Source: Hyphomicrobium sp. (GTDB lineage: Bacteria; Pseudomonadota; Alphaproteobacteria; Rhizobiales; Hyphomicrobiaceae). Taken from it: DNA of 64,000 nt. Positions 45,718 through 54,000 of the stretch are shown one piece after another. Position numbers and translations under genes: made by a program. The DNA lies in NCBI GenBank assembly GCA_016716675.1, contig JADJVG010000009.1, forward strand, positions 1 to 64,000, in the 5' to 3' direction. Below the pieces are notes generated by a model. It did not search any database, was not told the DNA's origin, and worked only from the letters and a program-made list of their open reading frames with translations. Positions within the stretch are counted from its first letter, which is position 1. Each line of letters begins with the position of its first letter.

Positions 45718-46690
45718 ATCTGCAACTGGCCGATCGCGACAAGGGAGCCACGTCCGCTTTCAGACTGTTGCAAGTTCTAGCCCGACAATGAATGCTCCAA
45801 CCTAGTCTGTGGGCGTTCCGAACATTGTCTGCTGAAAGAGGCACTGCGGTCATCGCATTGGGCCGCGGTGTGCCCTAATTGTCATTGACCGCCGATGTCC
45901 GCAATCACTGCTTAGACAACTTCGCCAATCGAAACTTACCGAAATGACGTCCCCTCAGGGCCAGAAGCGGACCACGGTGGAACTCAGCGGCACCGTACCA
46001 AGCATACGCGGACATCCTGGGGCTCCGATGCGGCACTGCAGATTGCCCGCATGCCGAGGCCGCTGGCGGCAGCGTGAGCCGCCAGAGTGAGGCTACCCGA
46101 TCTCTGCGATCGAACGGTGGAAAGCACTGTCACTAGGCGCCTCGCCCGAGGACACGATCTTACCTCCGACCCAATCTCAATGGCCTGCTAGTAGGGAATG
46201 CTGCATTTGCTCTGGAAAACTCGTCGAAGCTGGCCGTCTCCATTGTTCCGCAAGTATGGTGTGGCCCAGTTGGTGAGGTGCTGGCCATAGTCCCGGCGTG
46301 GTGCAAGCGCCATCGCCTACGTGGCGGTGACGTCGACGAGATCGGTGTGGCCCTTCGGCCAGCGAAGGAAACGATCTGGATCCTCGTGAGGTGCTTATAT
46401 TGGCTGCCCGCTCGGTGAGAAGAAGGTTTGAATGGTCGGTGCCGCAGGCTGTTCCGATGCTGATGGTCTGTTGAGGGCACTGGCAGGCAAGTGCTCGGCG
46501 ATGGCCGTTGCATGCGCTCGCGACGCAGGGCTGAAGATAGTTCACGACCTCAAAGGCAGTCTCGCGGTCCTGCGCGGCAAGTGTGCGCTCTCTGCCTGAC
46601 TGAGGCTCGAATGGAATATCGATTGCAGAAATTCATCGTTCGTCGCCTCGCACGGCGGAGTTAAGAGGCAATATCATTGCGGGGTGTGCC
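45718..46690. other. Intergenic 973 bp with no credible gene
   Basis: Minus-strand frames of 117 and 122 codons around 46160-46545 overlap each other in different frames and are Ser/Arg/His-rich, as expected from random reading of GC-rich DNA. No domain, ribosome-binding site or repeat was found. The cysK promoter should be at the right end, where AT content rises. Confidence 0.4.
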
Positions 46691-47674
46691 ATGAACGAAA
46701 TCATAAAATTCAAAACACTTGCTGCGGCTACAGGATGGGGACGCGGTCGCGTGTATAATGACATTGCCGAAACCATCGGCAATACGCCGCTCGTGCGGTT
46801 GTCGAAAATCCGCGACAAGTTCGAAACTAAAGCCGACATCCTGTTGAAGCTCGAGTTCTTCAATCCGTTGTCTTCAGTGAAGGATCGCATCGGCGTGTCT
46901 TTGATCGACGCATTGGAGGCTGGCGGCAAGATCGCGCCGGGACGGACGACGCTGATCGAGCCTACATCGGGGAATACCGGTATCGCGCTAGCTTTCGTCG
47001 CTGCTTCTCGCGGATACAAACTTATTCTCGTTATGCCCGAATCGATGTCCATCGAGCGCCGCAAGATTCTTGCTCACCTCGGTGCACAGCTTGAGCTTAC
47101 ACCGGCCTCCGCTGGCATGGGAGGTGCTGTGGCACGAGCAGAGGAACTTGCTAGCAATGTGCCGGACGCGGTCATTCCTGGACAATTCGACAATCCTGCA
47201 AATCCCCTCGTGCACGAGAAGACGACGGCAGAAGAATTATGGACGGATACCACCGGCAATATCGATGCAGTTATTGCAGGCGTTGGCACCGGCGGAACGA
47301 TAACCGGCGTCGGTCGCGTGCTGAAGTGGCGCCGGCCAACTATTCAGATCATCGCCGTCGAGCCGGAGGCAAGTCCGGTTCTTTCTGGAGGCCAGAAGGG
47401 TCCGCATAAGATCCAGGGCATCGGCGCCGGCTTTATTCCGGGCGTCTTCGATCGCAGCGTTATCGACGAAGTGGTGACCGTCTCCAATGAATCAGCGTTC
47501 GAACATGCACGACTGCTCGCTAAACTTGAGGGCATTCCCGGTGGCATCTCGACCGGCGCAAATCTCGCCGCTGCCATTTCTGTAGCAAAACGCGATAACC
47601 TCGCCGGAAAGACCGTGGTGACCTTCGCACCGTCAACGGCTGAGCGTTACTTCTCAAGCGATCTGTTTGCTTGA
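46691..47674 (+). CDS. cysK: Cysteine synthase (O-acetylserine sulfhydrylase) CysK
   Basis: PLP enzyme, 327 residues, which makes cysteine from O-acetylserine and sulfide. The PLP lysine is in LKLEFFNPLSSVKDRIG, the substrate loop is EPTSGNTGIALAF, the phosphate-binding loop is AGVGTGGTITGVG, and the C-terminal serine/glycine loop is EGIPGGISTGANLAAA. The N-terminus is ~18 residues longer than in E. coli; an internal start near VYNDIAETIGNTPL is possible only from a GTG. The linkage with cysE, the encapsulated desulfurase and YeeE makes this a sulfur-assimilation/storage neighbourhood. A terminator follows. Confidence 0.95.
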   Translation: MNEIIKFKTLAAATGWGRGRVYNDIAETIGNTPLVRLSKIRDKFETKADILLKLEFFNPLSSVKDRIGVSLIDALEAGGKIAPGRTTLIEPTSGNTGIALAFVAASRGYKLILVMPESMSIERRKILAHLGAQLELTPASAGMGGAVARAEELASNVPDAVIPGQFDNPANPLVHEKTTAEELWTDTTGNIDAVIAGVGTGGTITGVGRVLKWRRPTIQIIAVEPEASPVLSGGQKGPHKIQGIGAGFIPGVFDRSVIDEVVTVSNESAFEHARLLAKLEGIPGGISTGANLAAAISVAKRDNLAGKTVVTFAPSTAERYFSSDLFA

Positions 47675-47738
47675 TCTCTGAAGGGGCACATCGGGGGAAA
47701 TGACCTGCCGTAGGTATTGAGGTTTGGAGTCGAAAAGA

Positions 47739-47769
47739 CGGCACTCTTAATTAAGTGTCGCCTTTTTCA
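47739..47769 (+). terminator. Rho-independent terminator after cysK
   Basis: CGGCACT and AGTGTCG (47739-47760, one G-T pair) form a 7-bp stem around the loop CTTAATTA, followed by CCTTTTTCATTTTT. It lies 65 bp after the cysK stop and fits an intrinsic terminator. Confidence 0.75.
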
Positions 47770-47982
47770 TTTTTAACGTGCCGGTGCGCCATTGACACAC
47801 TCTTTGCCCATCATGCTTTTCCGGGTTGACTGTCATCGCGGAATTATCGAACTCAACTGGCCTGCACAGCTAAGCTCTTCAGTTTTTGTCCGTTCAGTCG
47901 AGTTTGCCAGTTCCCTAACTTCAAGTTCTTAGTTTCGGCAACGGGGGTATTGGGAAAACCATGGCAATATTCAATCGTCGAT

Positions 47983-48499
47983 TCCACGTCGGCTTCGCTC
48001 AATCCTGCAGGCCGGCATCGCCGTTGATGTGACGCCCAATTTGACGTTGCTCGCCGATTGCAAACGCATCCGGTACGGATCGATTGCCTCGATCGCAAAT
48101 TGATTGACGGCGCCGTTTCCGCTTGGAACCGATAACGGAGCAGGTTTTGGCTGGCACGATATCGACGTCGTCAAGCTGGGCGCCGAATGGCGGGCCAACG
48201 ACACGCTGACTTTGCGCGCCGGCTATTCTTACAATACCAGACCGATTGCTTCGCACGATGCGCAGTCCAGTATCATTGCACCAGCGGTGGTGCAGCACCT
48301 CAACACAGGCGGTCTAGAACATCGCCTGCGGGCTGGCACGTCGATAGAGCGGTCCGGTGCTTACATGCCGGACGGCAGCATTTCTGGCGGTGAGGCGATC
48401 GGTAATCCAACGCACGATGTTGAGATTTTCATGCATCAATAGTCAACGACGTTGGGTGTCAAATACTACGTTGGCGGCGATGAGGAACCGTTGAAATAG
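47983..48499 (+). pseudogene. FadL/OmpP1-type outer-membrane porin, 3' fragment with in-frame stops
   Basis: One frame reads LQAGIAVDVTPNLTLLAD, then TGA at 48101-48103, then LTAPFPLGTDNGAGFGW, GAEWRANDTLTLRAGYSYN and HLNTGGLEHRLRAGTSIE, then TAG at 48440-48442, then TTLGVKYYVGGDEEP and the natural stop at 48499. This is the C-terminal beta-barrel of the long-chain fatty acid/hydrocarbon transporter family. The first two thirds of the gene and the signal peptide are absent. Two stops without frame change indicate true decay. Confidence 0.8.
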
Positions 48500-48590
48500 C
48501 CGATGTTATCAGTGGCAACAGGTGAGCGGCGCTACATGTCCATTCCAGACGCAGTTGGGCCGCTCAGGACGAGAAAGGTTACGCAACGCT

Positions 48591-49025
48591 ATGGCGGCCA
48601 CCAGCTTTACGCCGATTGTATCCGCTGCGGGCGGTGCATTGATCGGACTGTCATCGGTAATCATGCGGCTGTTTTCCAGCCGCATCGCTGGCATCACTGG
48701 GATCGTCCGGCGTCTGCTGGCACCATATGCAAATGGGCGACCGCTAGAAGCAATAGTACTCATCATGGGATTGGTTGGTGCGCCCAAGCTGTTGCCGCTA
48801 GTAGCAGGTTCCCGTGTCACGCAAACCGTATCGCACAATGCGCTGTCGATGGCGCTCGCCTGCCTGCTTGTCGGCTTCGGTACGGTCTGGGCCAACGGGT
48901 GCAACAGCGGCCATGGTGTTTGCGGGCTGTCGCGGTTTTTTATCCGCTCGCTCTGTGCCACGCTGATATTTATGGCGATCGCTGTTGCGACGGTGTTCGT
49001 CGTTCAACATGTGACGGGACGTTGA
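48591..49025 (+). CDS. YeeE/YedE-family sulfur-transport membrane protein (first half-transporter)
   Basis: 144 residues from ATG 48591 (MAATSFTPIVSAAGG); the frame is open from 48522. Four hydrophobic segments are evident. GALIGLSSVIMRLFSSRIAGITGI and GFGTVWANGCNSGHGVCGLSR are the YeeE/YedE signature, the second with the conserved cysteines (CNSGHGVC) implicated in thiosulfate/sulfur handling. The family usually works as a pair of such halves; here the second half is cut short right after it. The setting between cysK and the encapsulin operon supports a sulfur role. Confidence 0.85.
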   Translation: MAATSFTPIVSAAGGALIGLSSVIMRLFSSRIAGITGIVRRLLAPYANGRPLEAIVLIMGLVGAPKLLPLVAGSRVTQTVSHNALSMALACLLVGFGTVWANGCNSGHGVCGLSRFFIRSLCATLIFMAIAVATVFVVQHVTGR

Positions 49026-49027
49026 AC

Positions 49028-49105
49028 ATGGGCATTGTCATTCACCTCGTTGCCGGTGTGCTGTTCGGTTTTGGTCTCCTGCACTCCGGCATGGCCGACG
49101 GCTGA
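49028..49105 (+). pseudogene. Truncated second YeeE/YedE half-transporter
   Basis: Starting 2 bp after the previous stop, a frame encodes MGIVIHLVAGVLFGFGLLHSG then MADG and stop. This is the normal N-terminus of the partner protein (family continues GM(T/A)DPxKVxxFLD), which should be about 140 residues. Everything after codon 25 is missing and the sequence goes straight to the convergent cysteine desulfurase. Confidence 0.7.
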
Positions 49106-49171
49106 GCCAATTTAAACGGCCCCGGAAAGAACTCCGAGGCCGCTCGATGTTCTCAAAACTAGAGCAACCCA

Positions 49172-51219
49172 TCACAGGTGCGTCAGGTCAGCCTCCGATT
49201 GAATGTCTTTCAATGCTGCGATCATCACGTCGATCTCGTCGCAGGTATTGTAGAAGGCGAACGACGGACGCACCGTCGTCTCCTGGCCAAAGCGTCGAAG
49301 GATCGGCTGAGCACAGTGATGGCCCGATCGCACGGCGATTCCATGCCTGTTGAGCTTGGCGCCGACCGTCTCGCTCGCAATGCCCTTCATCACCAGCGAG
49401 ATGACACTGGCCTTCTCAGGCGACGTGCCGATGATGCGCAAGTTGGGGATTTCTCCTAGCGCCCGCGTCGCATAGGCCAGCAGCGCGTGCTCGTACTTGG
49501 CGATGTTTTCCAGGCCGATGCGTTCAACATAGTCGATGGCCGCGCCGAGACCGACAGCGTCGGCTATGTTGCCGGTGCCTGCCTCGAAGCGGTTCGGAGC
49601 CTTATGAAACACCGAGCGCTCGAACGTCACGTCCTGTATCATGTTGCCGCCGGTCTGATAGGGCGGCAGGCTGTTCAGCAGGTCCTTCTTGCCGTACACC
49701 GCACCAATACCTGTCGGCGCAAATAGCTTATGACCCGAGAACACAAAAAGTCGGCGTCGAGATCCTGGACGTTGACCTTCATGTGCGAAACAGACTGTGC
49801 GCCGTCGACGAGCACGCGGGCGCCAACGCGGTGAGCCATCTCGATAATGGTCTTGGCCGGCGTGATCGTGCCGAGCGCGTTCGAAACCTGCGTAAAGGCC
49901 ACAAGCTTGGTTCTGGAATTCAATAACTTACTGAACTCGTCCAGAAGCAATGTGCCGCTGTCATCAACTGGAGCAACACGCAGCTTCGCACCCTTCGCGA
50001 ACGCCAGTTGCTGCCACGGTACGATGTTGGCGTGGTGTTCGAGGTTCGTAATGACGATCTCGTCGCCTTCGCCGATATGCTGCTGGCCAAACGTGGCAGC
50101 AACCAGATTGATACCTTCGGTAGCGCCGCGGACGAAAATGATTTCGTCGGGAGAGCTCGCGCCAAGGAAGTCGGCGACCTTCTTGCGAGCGCCCTCGTAG
50201 GCGTCGGTTGCCCGCGCGGCGAGTTCATGCGCCGCCCGGTGGATGTTGGAGTTCTCGTGCTCGTAGAAATATTTGAGGCGATCGATGACGGCCTTCGGCT
50301 TCTGCGTTGTGGCCGCATTATCGAGCCAGATCAGCGGCCGGCCGTTGACCGTCTCATTCAGAATCGGGAAGTCGCGGCGGATGGATTGAACGTCAAAGCC
50401 TGAATGTGCCAGCGCTAGGCCGCCATCAAAGCTGGGCGCCGCCGCGCCGGGAACGCCTATGCCGGCGGTTGGAGACAGCATGTCGCTCAAGAAATAGAGA
50501 CCTGAGTTGGTACTAGCTGCGTTCAGAGCGCCGCCATGACGGCCCTCGAACGCCAGCGGTGCCAAAATGGATTTCAATTCCGCTTCGAACGGTATCTGTA
50601 GGCTATCCAGAAAGTGAGCGTGATTGCCTTGGTTGGATCGCGCACCGCTTGACGGATCGATCAGCACCTGCGGAGGCGGATTGGACTCCGGCGGCGGCGG
50701 TATCGATGATTGCGTCGCGCCAGGAAGATGTCCCGGCACTGACGACGATTGGGCCACGGCCGGGATTGCGGGTGTCGTGCCGATCCCCGACAGCGACGGG
50801 CCACCATCGACATTCAATGGTAACGATGCATCTGTCGTATCGACGAGAGCAGCAAAGGCGCCAAGATCAATCACTGAAACATCTCGAGTCTGCTTGGGCG
50901 AAGGCGGTGTTTGCGTAAGAGATGTGACTGACGGTGCATGGGCGAGATCTGAAACCGGCGCTTTGGCCGCTTCAGCGGCATGCGGAAGCGCCGAGCCTGC
51001 GGCTCCCAGCGGAGACGCTCCGACGCCGCCGAGCGAGGGGCCGGCCGAAGCCGGGATCGACTGTCCCGGAACCGCTGCGAAGAATTCGTTGGCCAGCCGC
51101 GTCAGGATCGCAATATCGGGCAACCCAGCGGGCGGCGTTGCACCGCCTACGTACGCGCTCGCCGCCGCCGCAAATGCATCGAGATCTCCGGCGCCTTTGC
51201 CTGGTTCAAGCATAGACAT
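49172..51219 (-). pseudogene. Encapsulin cargo cysteine desulfurase (SufS-like) with long disordered leader; one frameshift
   Basis: PLP enzyme that takes sulfur from cysteine; cargo of family 2A encapsulins. Start ATG 51219 (or 51213) overlaps the shell gene. The first ~265 residues are Ala/Pro/Ser/Gly-rich and disordered, with short conserved boxes (LPDIAILTRLANEFFAAVPG near the start, GLYFLSDMLSP near the end), as in known cargo-loading leaders. The catalytic domain starts FDVQSIRRDFPIL and shows LDNAATTQKPKAVID and ITNLEHHANIVPW. A T-run of five (49745-49749) needs a sixth T to read DADFFVFSGHK, where K binds PLP. The second frame carries FSGHKLFAPTGIG and the catalytic Cys in RSGHHCAQPILRRFG. 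Either a sequencing error or an inactive cargo. Confidence 0.9.
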
Positions 51220-52117
51220 GATACTTGCCAACCTCGACACCTTCCAGAACGCCGAGTGCATCGTCCGTCAGGACGGCGAGCGAGCAATAAAGTGAAACGA
51301 GATACGAGGCGATGGCTTGATCGTTGATGCCCATAAAGCGCACCGACAGACCCTTGGTCAGTTCGCCCGGCAGTCCCGGTTGGAACAGGCCTACGACGCC
51401 CTGCTTAGCTTCGCCGGAGCGGATCAGTAGAATATTGGTCTTGCCGCCTTTGATCTCGAGTTTGTCGGACGGAATGAGTGGGATGCCGCGCCAAGTGAGA
51501 AACGGTGAACCAAACAGCGTTATCGTAGGAGGCGGAACTCCGCGGCGCGTGCATTCCCGGCCAAAGGCGGCAATGGCCTGCGGATGTGCCAGGAAGAATG
51601 CCGGCTCTTTCCAGACTTTGGCTATCAATTCATCGAGGTCATCGGGTGTCGGCGCGCCGCTCCGGGTCTGGATCTTCTGCGAGTCGGCGGCATGCGTCAG
51701 AAGCCCGTATTCCTTGTTGTTGATCAGTTCGCTTTCCTGGCGCTCTTTCACCGTTTCGATGGTCAGGCGAAGCTGCTCCTTGATCTGGTTGTGAGGGACG
51801 CTGTAGAGATCCGAAACGCGGGTATGCACGTCGAGCACCGTCTGTACGGCGCTGAGTAGATATTCGCGCGGGTTGTCGATGTAATCGACGTGGGTCTGCG
51901 GCAGCACGCGTTCATCGCGCAGCGAACAGGCAACCTCGACGCTTGCCGCATCGCGCACTTTGTTGACGCGATAAATGCCGGCTTCGACAGGCACCCAGCT
52001 CATGAAGTGCACCAGCCAACGCGGCGTGATGCTCGACATCTGAGGCACGGTCTTTGTTGCATTGGCTAATTGTCGTGCCGCTATATCGCCCAATGCCGTC
52101 TGCAGTTTGTCTGCCAT
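51206..52117 (-). CDS. srpI: Family 2A encapsulin shell protein (SrpI type)
   Basis: HK97-fold protein of 303 residues that self-assembles into a proteinaceous nanocompartment. ATARQLAN-type N-terminal arm (DIAARQLANATKT), SSITPRWLVHFMSWVPVEAGIYRVNK, DYIDNPREYLLSAVQTVLDVHTRVSDLYS, FFLAHPQAIAAFGRECTRRGVPPPT and the C-terminal GLFQPGLPGELTKGLSVRFMGI are characteristic of the SrpI group first noted in sulfur-starved cyanobacteria. No cyclic-nucleotide-binding insertion is present, which separates 2A from 2B. It lies between cysE and the desulfurase cargo, overlapping the latter by 14 bp. Shell and cargo are thus probably translationally coupled. Confidence 0.95.
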   Translation of the reverse strand: MADKLQTALGDIAARQLANATKTVPQMSSITPRWLVHFMSWVPVEAGIYRVNKVRDAASVEVACSLRDERVLPQTHVDYIDNPREYLLSAVQTVLDVHTRVSDLYSVPHNQIKEQLRLTIETVKERQESELINNKEYGLLTHAADSQKIQTRSGAPTPDDLDELIAKVWKEPAFFLAHPQAIAAFGRECTRRGVPPPTITLFGSPFLTWRGIPLIPSDKLEIKGGKTNILLIRSGEAKQGVVGLFQPGLPGELTKGLSVRFMGINDQAIASYLVSLYCSLAVLTDDALGVLEGVEVGKYHVYA

Positions 52118-52212
52118 TGTATTTCCTATTGCTGCTATATCAGAACCAAGTTCAATTCAGTAATTTGTGTAGATGCGACCGCGCATTGGACGTCAACGTC
52201 GTTATATTGGAA

Positions 52213-53160
52213 TCAAATACCGGCGCCGCTGTCGAACACTTCGCTTCGTGCCATTGCCTGCACGATGTTACTGCCTGGCGGTACACTCCGCGTCAGCCAG
52301 ACATTTCCGCCGATGGTCGAGCCATGGCCAATAGTGACGCGGCCGAGAATCGTCGCGCCGGCGTAGATGACGACATCGTCTTCGACGATCGGATGGCGTG
52401 CCTCTCCCTTGGTCAGCGCGCCGCTTTCCTCAACGGAAAACCGTTTGGCGCCGAGTGTCACGGCCTGATACAGCCGCACGCGCTCGCCGATGACGGCAGT
52501 TTCGCCTATGACGACGCCGGTGCCATGATCGATGAAGAAGCTGCCGCCGATGCGAGCACCAGGATGAATGTCAATGCCGGTTGCGGAATGCGAAATCTCG
52601 GCAATAATGCGTGCAACAATTGGCGCTCCAAGCCTGAACAACTCGTGCGCGAGGCGATGATGATAGATCGCGCGGATGCCAGGGTAACTGAGCAGGATTT
52701 CTTCGGTCGTCTGGGCGGCTGGGTCGCCATCAAAGGCGGCGCGAACGTCGGTTAGAAGATTTTCGCGAACCTCGGGCAAGCCGCCGGCGAAGTCCTGCAA
52801 TATCGAAGACGCCGCCGATGCAACATCTGCCTTATCCTGATGATGCTGGGCGAAGGAGAACTGCAATTCTTGCTCGATAAGGCCGCGCAAAGACCGCAAG
52901 GCTCGGTTGAGCGTGTGACCGACAAAATAGTCTATGCCTTCATCATTGCCGTCCTGCCCGCCGCCGTGACGCGGAAACAGCGCGGCGTAGATGTCTTTTA
53001 CGACGAGTGCCGCAACATCTGGATTGGGCAGTTCACGCGCATAGGGTTTGTGGTCTGCGGATCCCCTCGTGCGTGACCGCGACGCGCGAAGGTCGGTTAC
53101 GATCTTGTCCAGGGGTATCGCCAGCCAGCTTTCAGTGGGCCGTGTTTCGAATTTCGTCAT
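52213..53160 (-). CDS. cysE: Serine O-acetyltransferase
   Basis: 315 residues. It makes O-acetylserine, the substrate of CysK. The C-terminal left-handed beta-helix contains HPGARIGGSFFIDHGTGVVIGETAVIGERVRLYQAVTLGAK in segments, with the catalytic His/Asp in FFIDHGTG, and the later HPIVEDDVVIYAGATILG. The N-terminal helical part is longer than in short EpsC-type enzymes. It is the first gene of the minus-strand set cysE-srpI-desulfurase (95 bp to srpI), an arrangement often seen with family 2A encapsulins. Confidence 0.93.
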   Translation of the reverse strand: MTKFETRPTESWLAIPLDKIVTDLRASRSRTRGSADHKPYARELPNPDVAALVVKDIYAALFPRHGGGQDGNDEGIDYFVGHTLNRALRSLRGLIEQELQFSFAQHHQDKADVASAASSILQDFAGGLPEVRENLLTDVRAAFDGDPAAQTTEEILLSYPGIRAIYHHRLAHELFRLGAPIVARIIAEISHSATGIDIHPGARIGGSFFIDHGTGVVIGETAVIGERVRLYQAVTLGAKRFSVEESGALTKGEARHPIVEDDVVIYAGATILGRVTIGHGSTIGGNVWLTRSVPPGSNIVQAMARSEVFDSGAGI

Positions 53161-53380
53161 GGATTGGCTTTCGCAGGTGAGGTCCAGAGGCGAGCACGAA
53201 CCGTCACATCCGCAGGAGGCACACGGGCGATCCGATGGTTGGACAATTCACGACCTGTCTATGATCCTTGCGCCTGCCAGTGAACGAAGAAGAGTTGCTA
53301 AGCAAATCAGGAATTCTCAATAGACGGGTCCAAGCCTAGAGCTACAGGTGACCGCCACAACAACACGGGAGGGGGCATCG

Positions 53381-53866
53381 ATGCAGCCATGGTCGCAAGC
53401 CGACGCACGCTTGTTGAGCGGTGTCGAATTCTTACCCACCGATGTGGACAACACGCTGACCAGTAACGGTCGCCTCGAAAGCGCAACGATGTTGGCTCTC
53501 GAATAGCTGCAAGAGGCGGGCATCGCGGTCGTGTCGGTCAGGGCCGCCTCGGCCAGCTGGCGATTGATGTTGGCCAGCATGGGGCCGGTCGCTGCGGTGA
53601 TCGCCGAGAACGGCGACGTCAGCTTCCAGAAAACTGCCGCTGGCATCAAAAAGGAGTACTTCGACTCCGCATGCCGTTCGCGATTGCGCACTCTGGAAGA
53701 TGTGATCGTTACCGAAGGCGGTAAGGCCACCGCGTATATGCAATCGAGACGGTCTGGTGACGGCGCCGAGGCCGCCTTGCTCGCGCCAATGGAGGCCCCT
53801 TCGGCAGGCCGGTCGCAGGTCTTCGCCGAAAAGAGATATCACTTTCTCTACAGTAACTTAACAAAT
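53381..53866 (+). pseudogene. HAD-superfamily phosphatase, broken by an in-frame stop
   Basis: From ATG 53381 (GGGAGGGGG upstream) the frame reads VEFLPTDVDNTLTSNGRL, where the first Asp pair of HAD motif I is retained (DVDNT), then TAG at 53504-53506, then LQEAGIAVVSVRAASASW and AAVIAENGDVSFQ. This resembles sugar-phosphate/mannosyl-phosphoglycerate phosphatases of the Cof type (FTDxDNTL ... VTGRPAGW ... ENGA). Motif II is also damaged (VRAASASW in place of TGRxxxW). The C-terminal part is unrecognisable. A decayed gene. Confidence 0.7.
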
Positions 53867-54000
53867 TCTCTGAATAGGACGTTTCGCGAACGCTTCTTAG
53901 TCCTTTGGAAACCATACGATGTGTACGGTTTATTCGTCGCCCGGATAACAAAGCGATCCGGATTGCGTTCAAAAAGCACGTCCGTGGGAGAATGTGACAG

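Noticed and set aside
46160..46545. Two overlapping minus-strand frames upstream of cysK
   Set aside because: Low-complexity Ser/Arg/His-rich products in competing frames, no start signal and no family resemblance.
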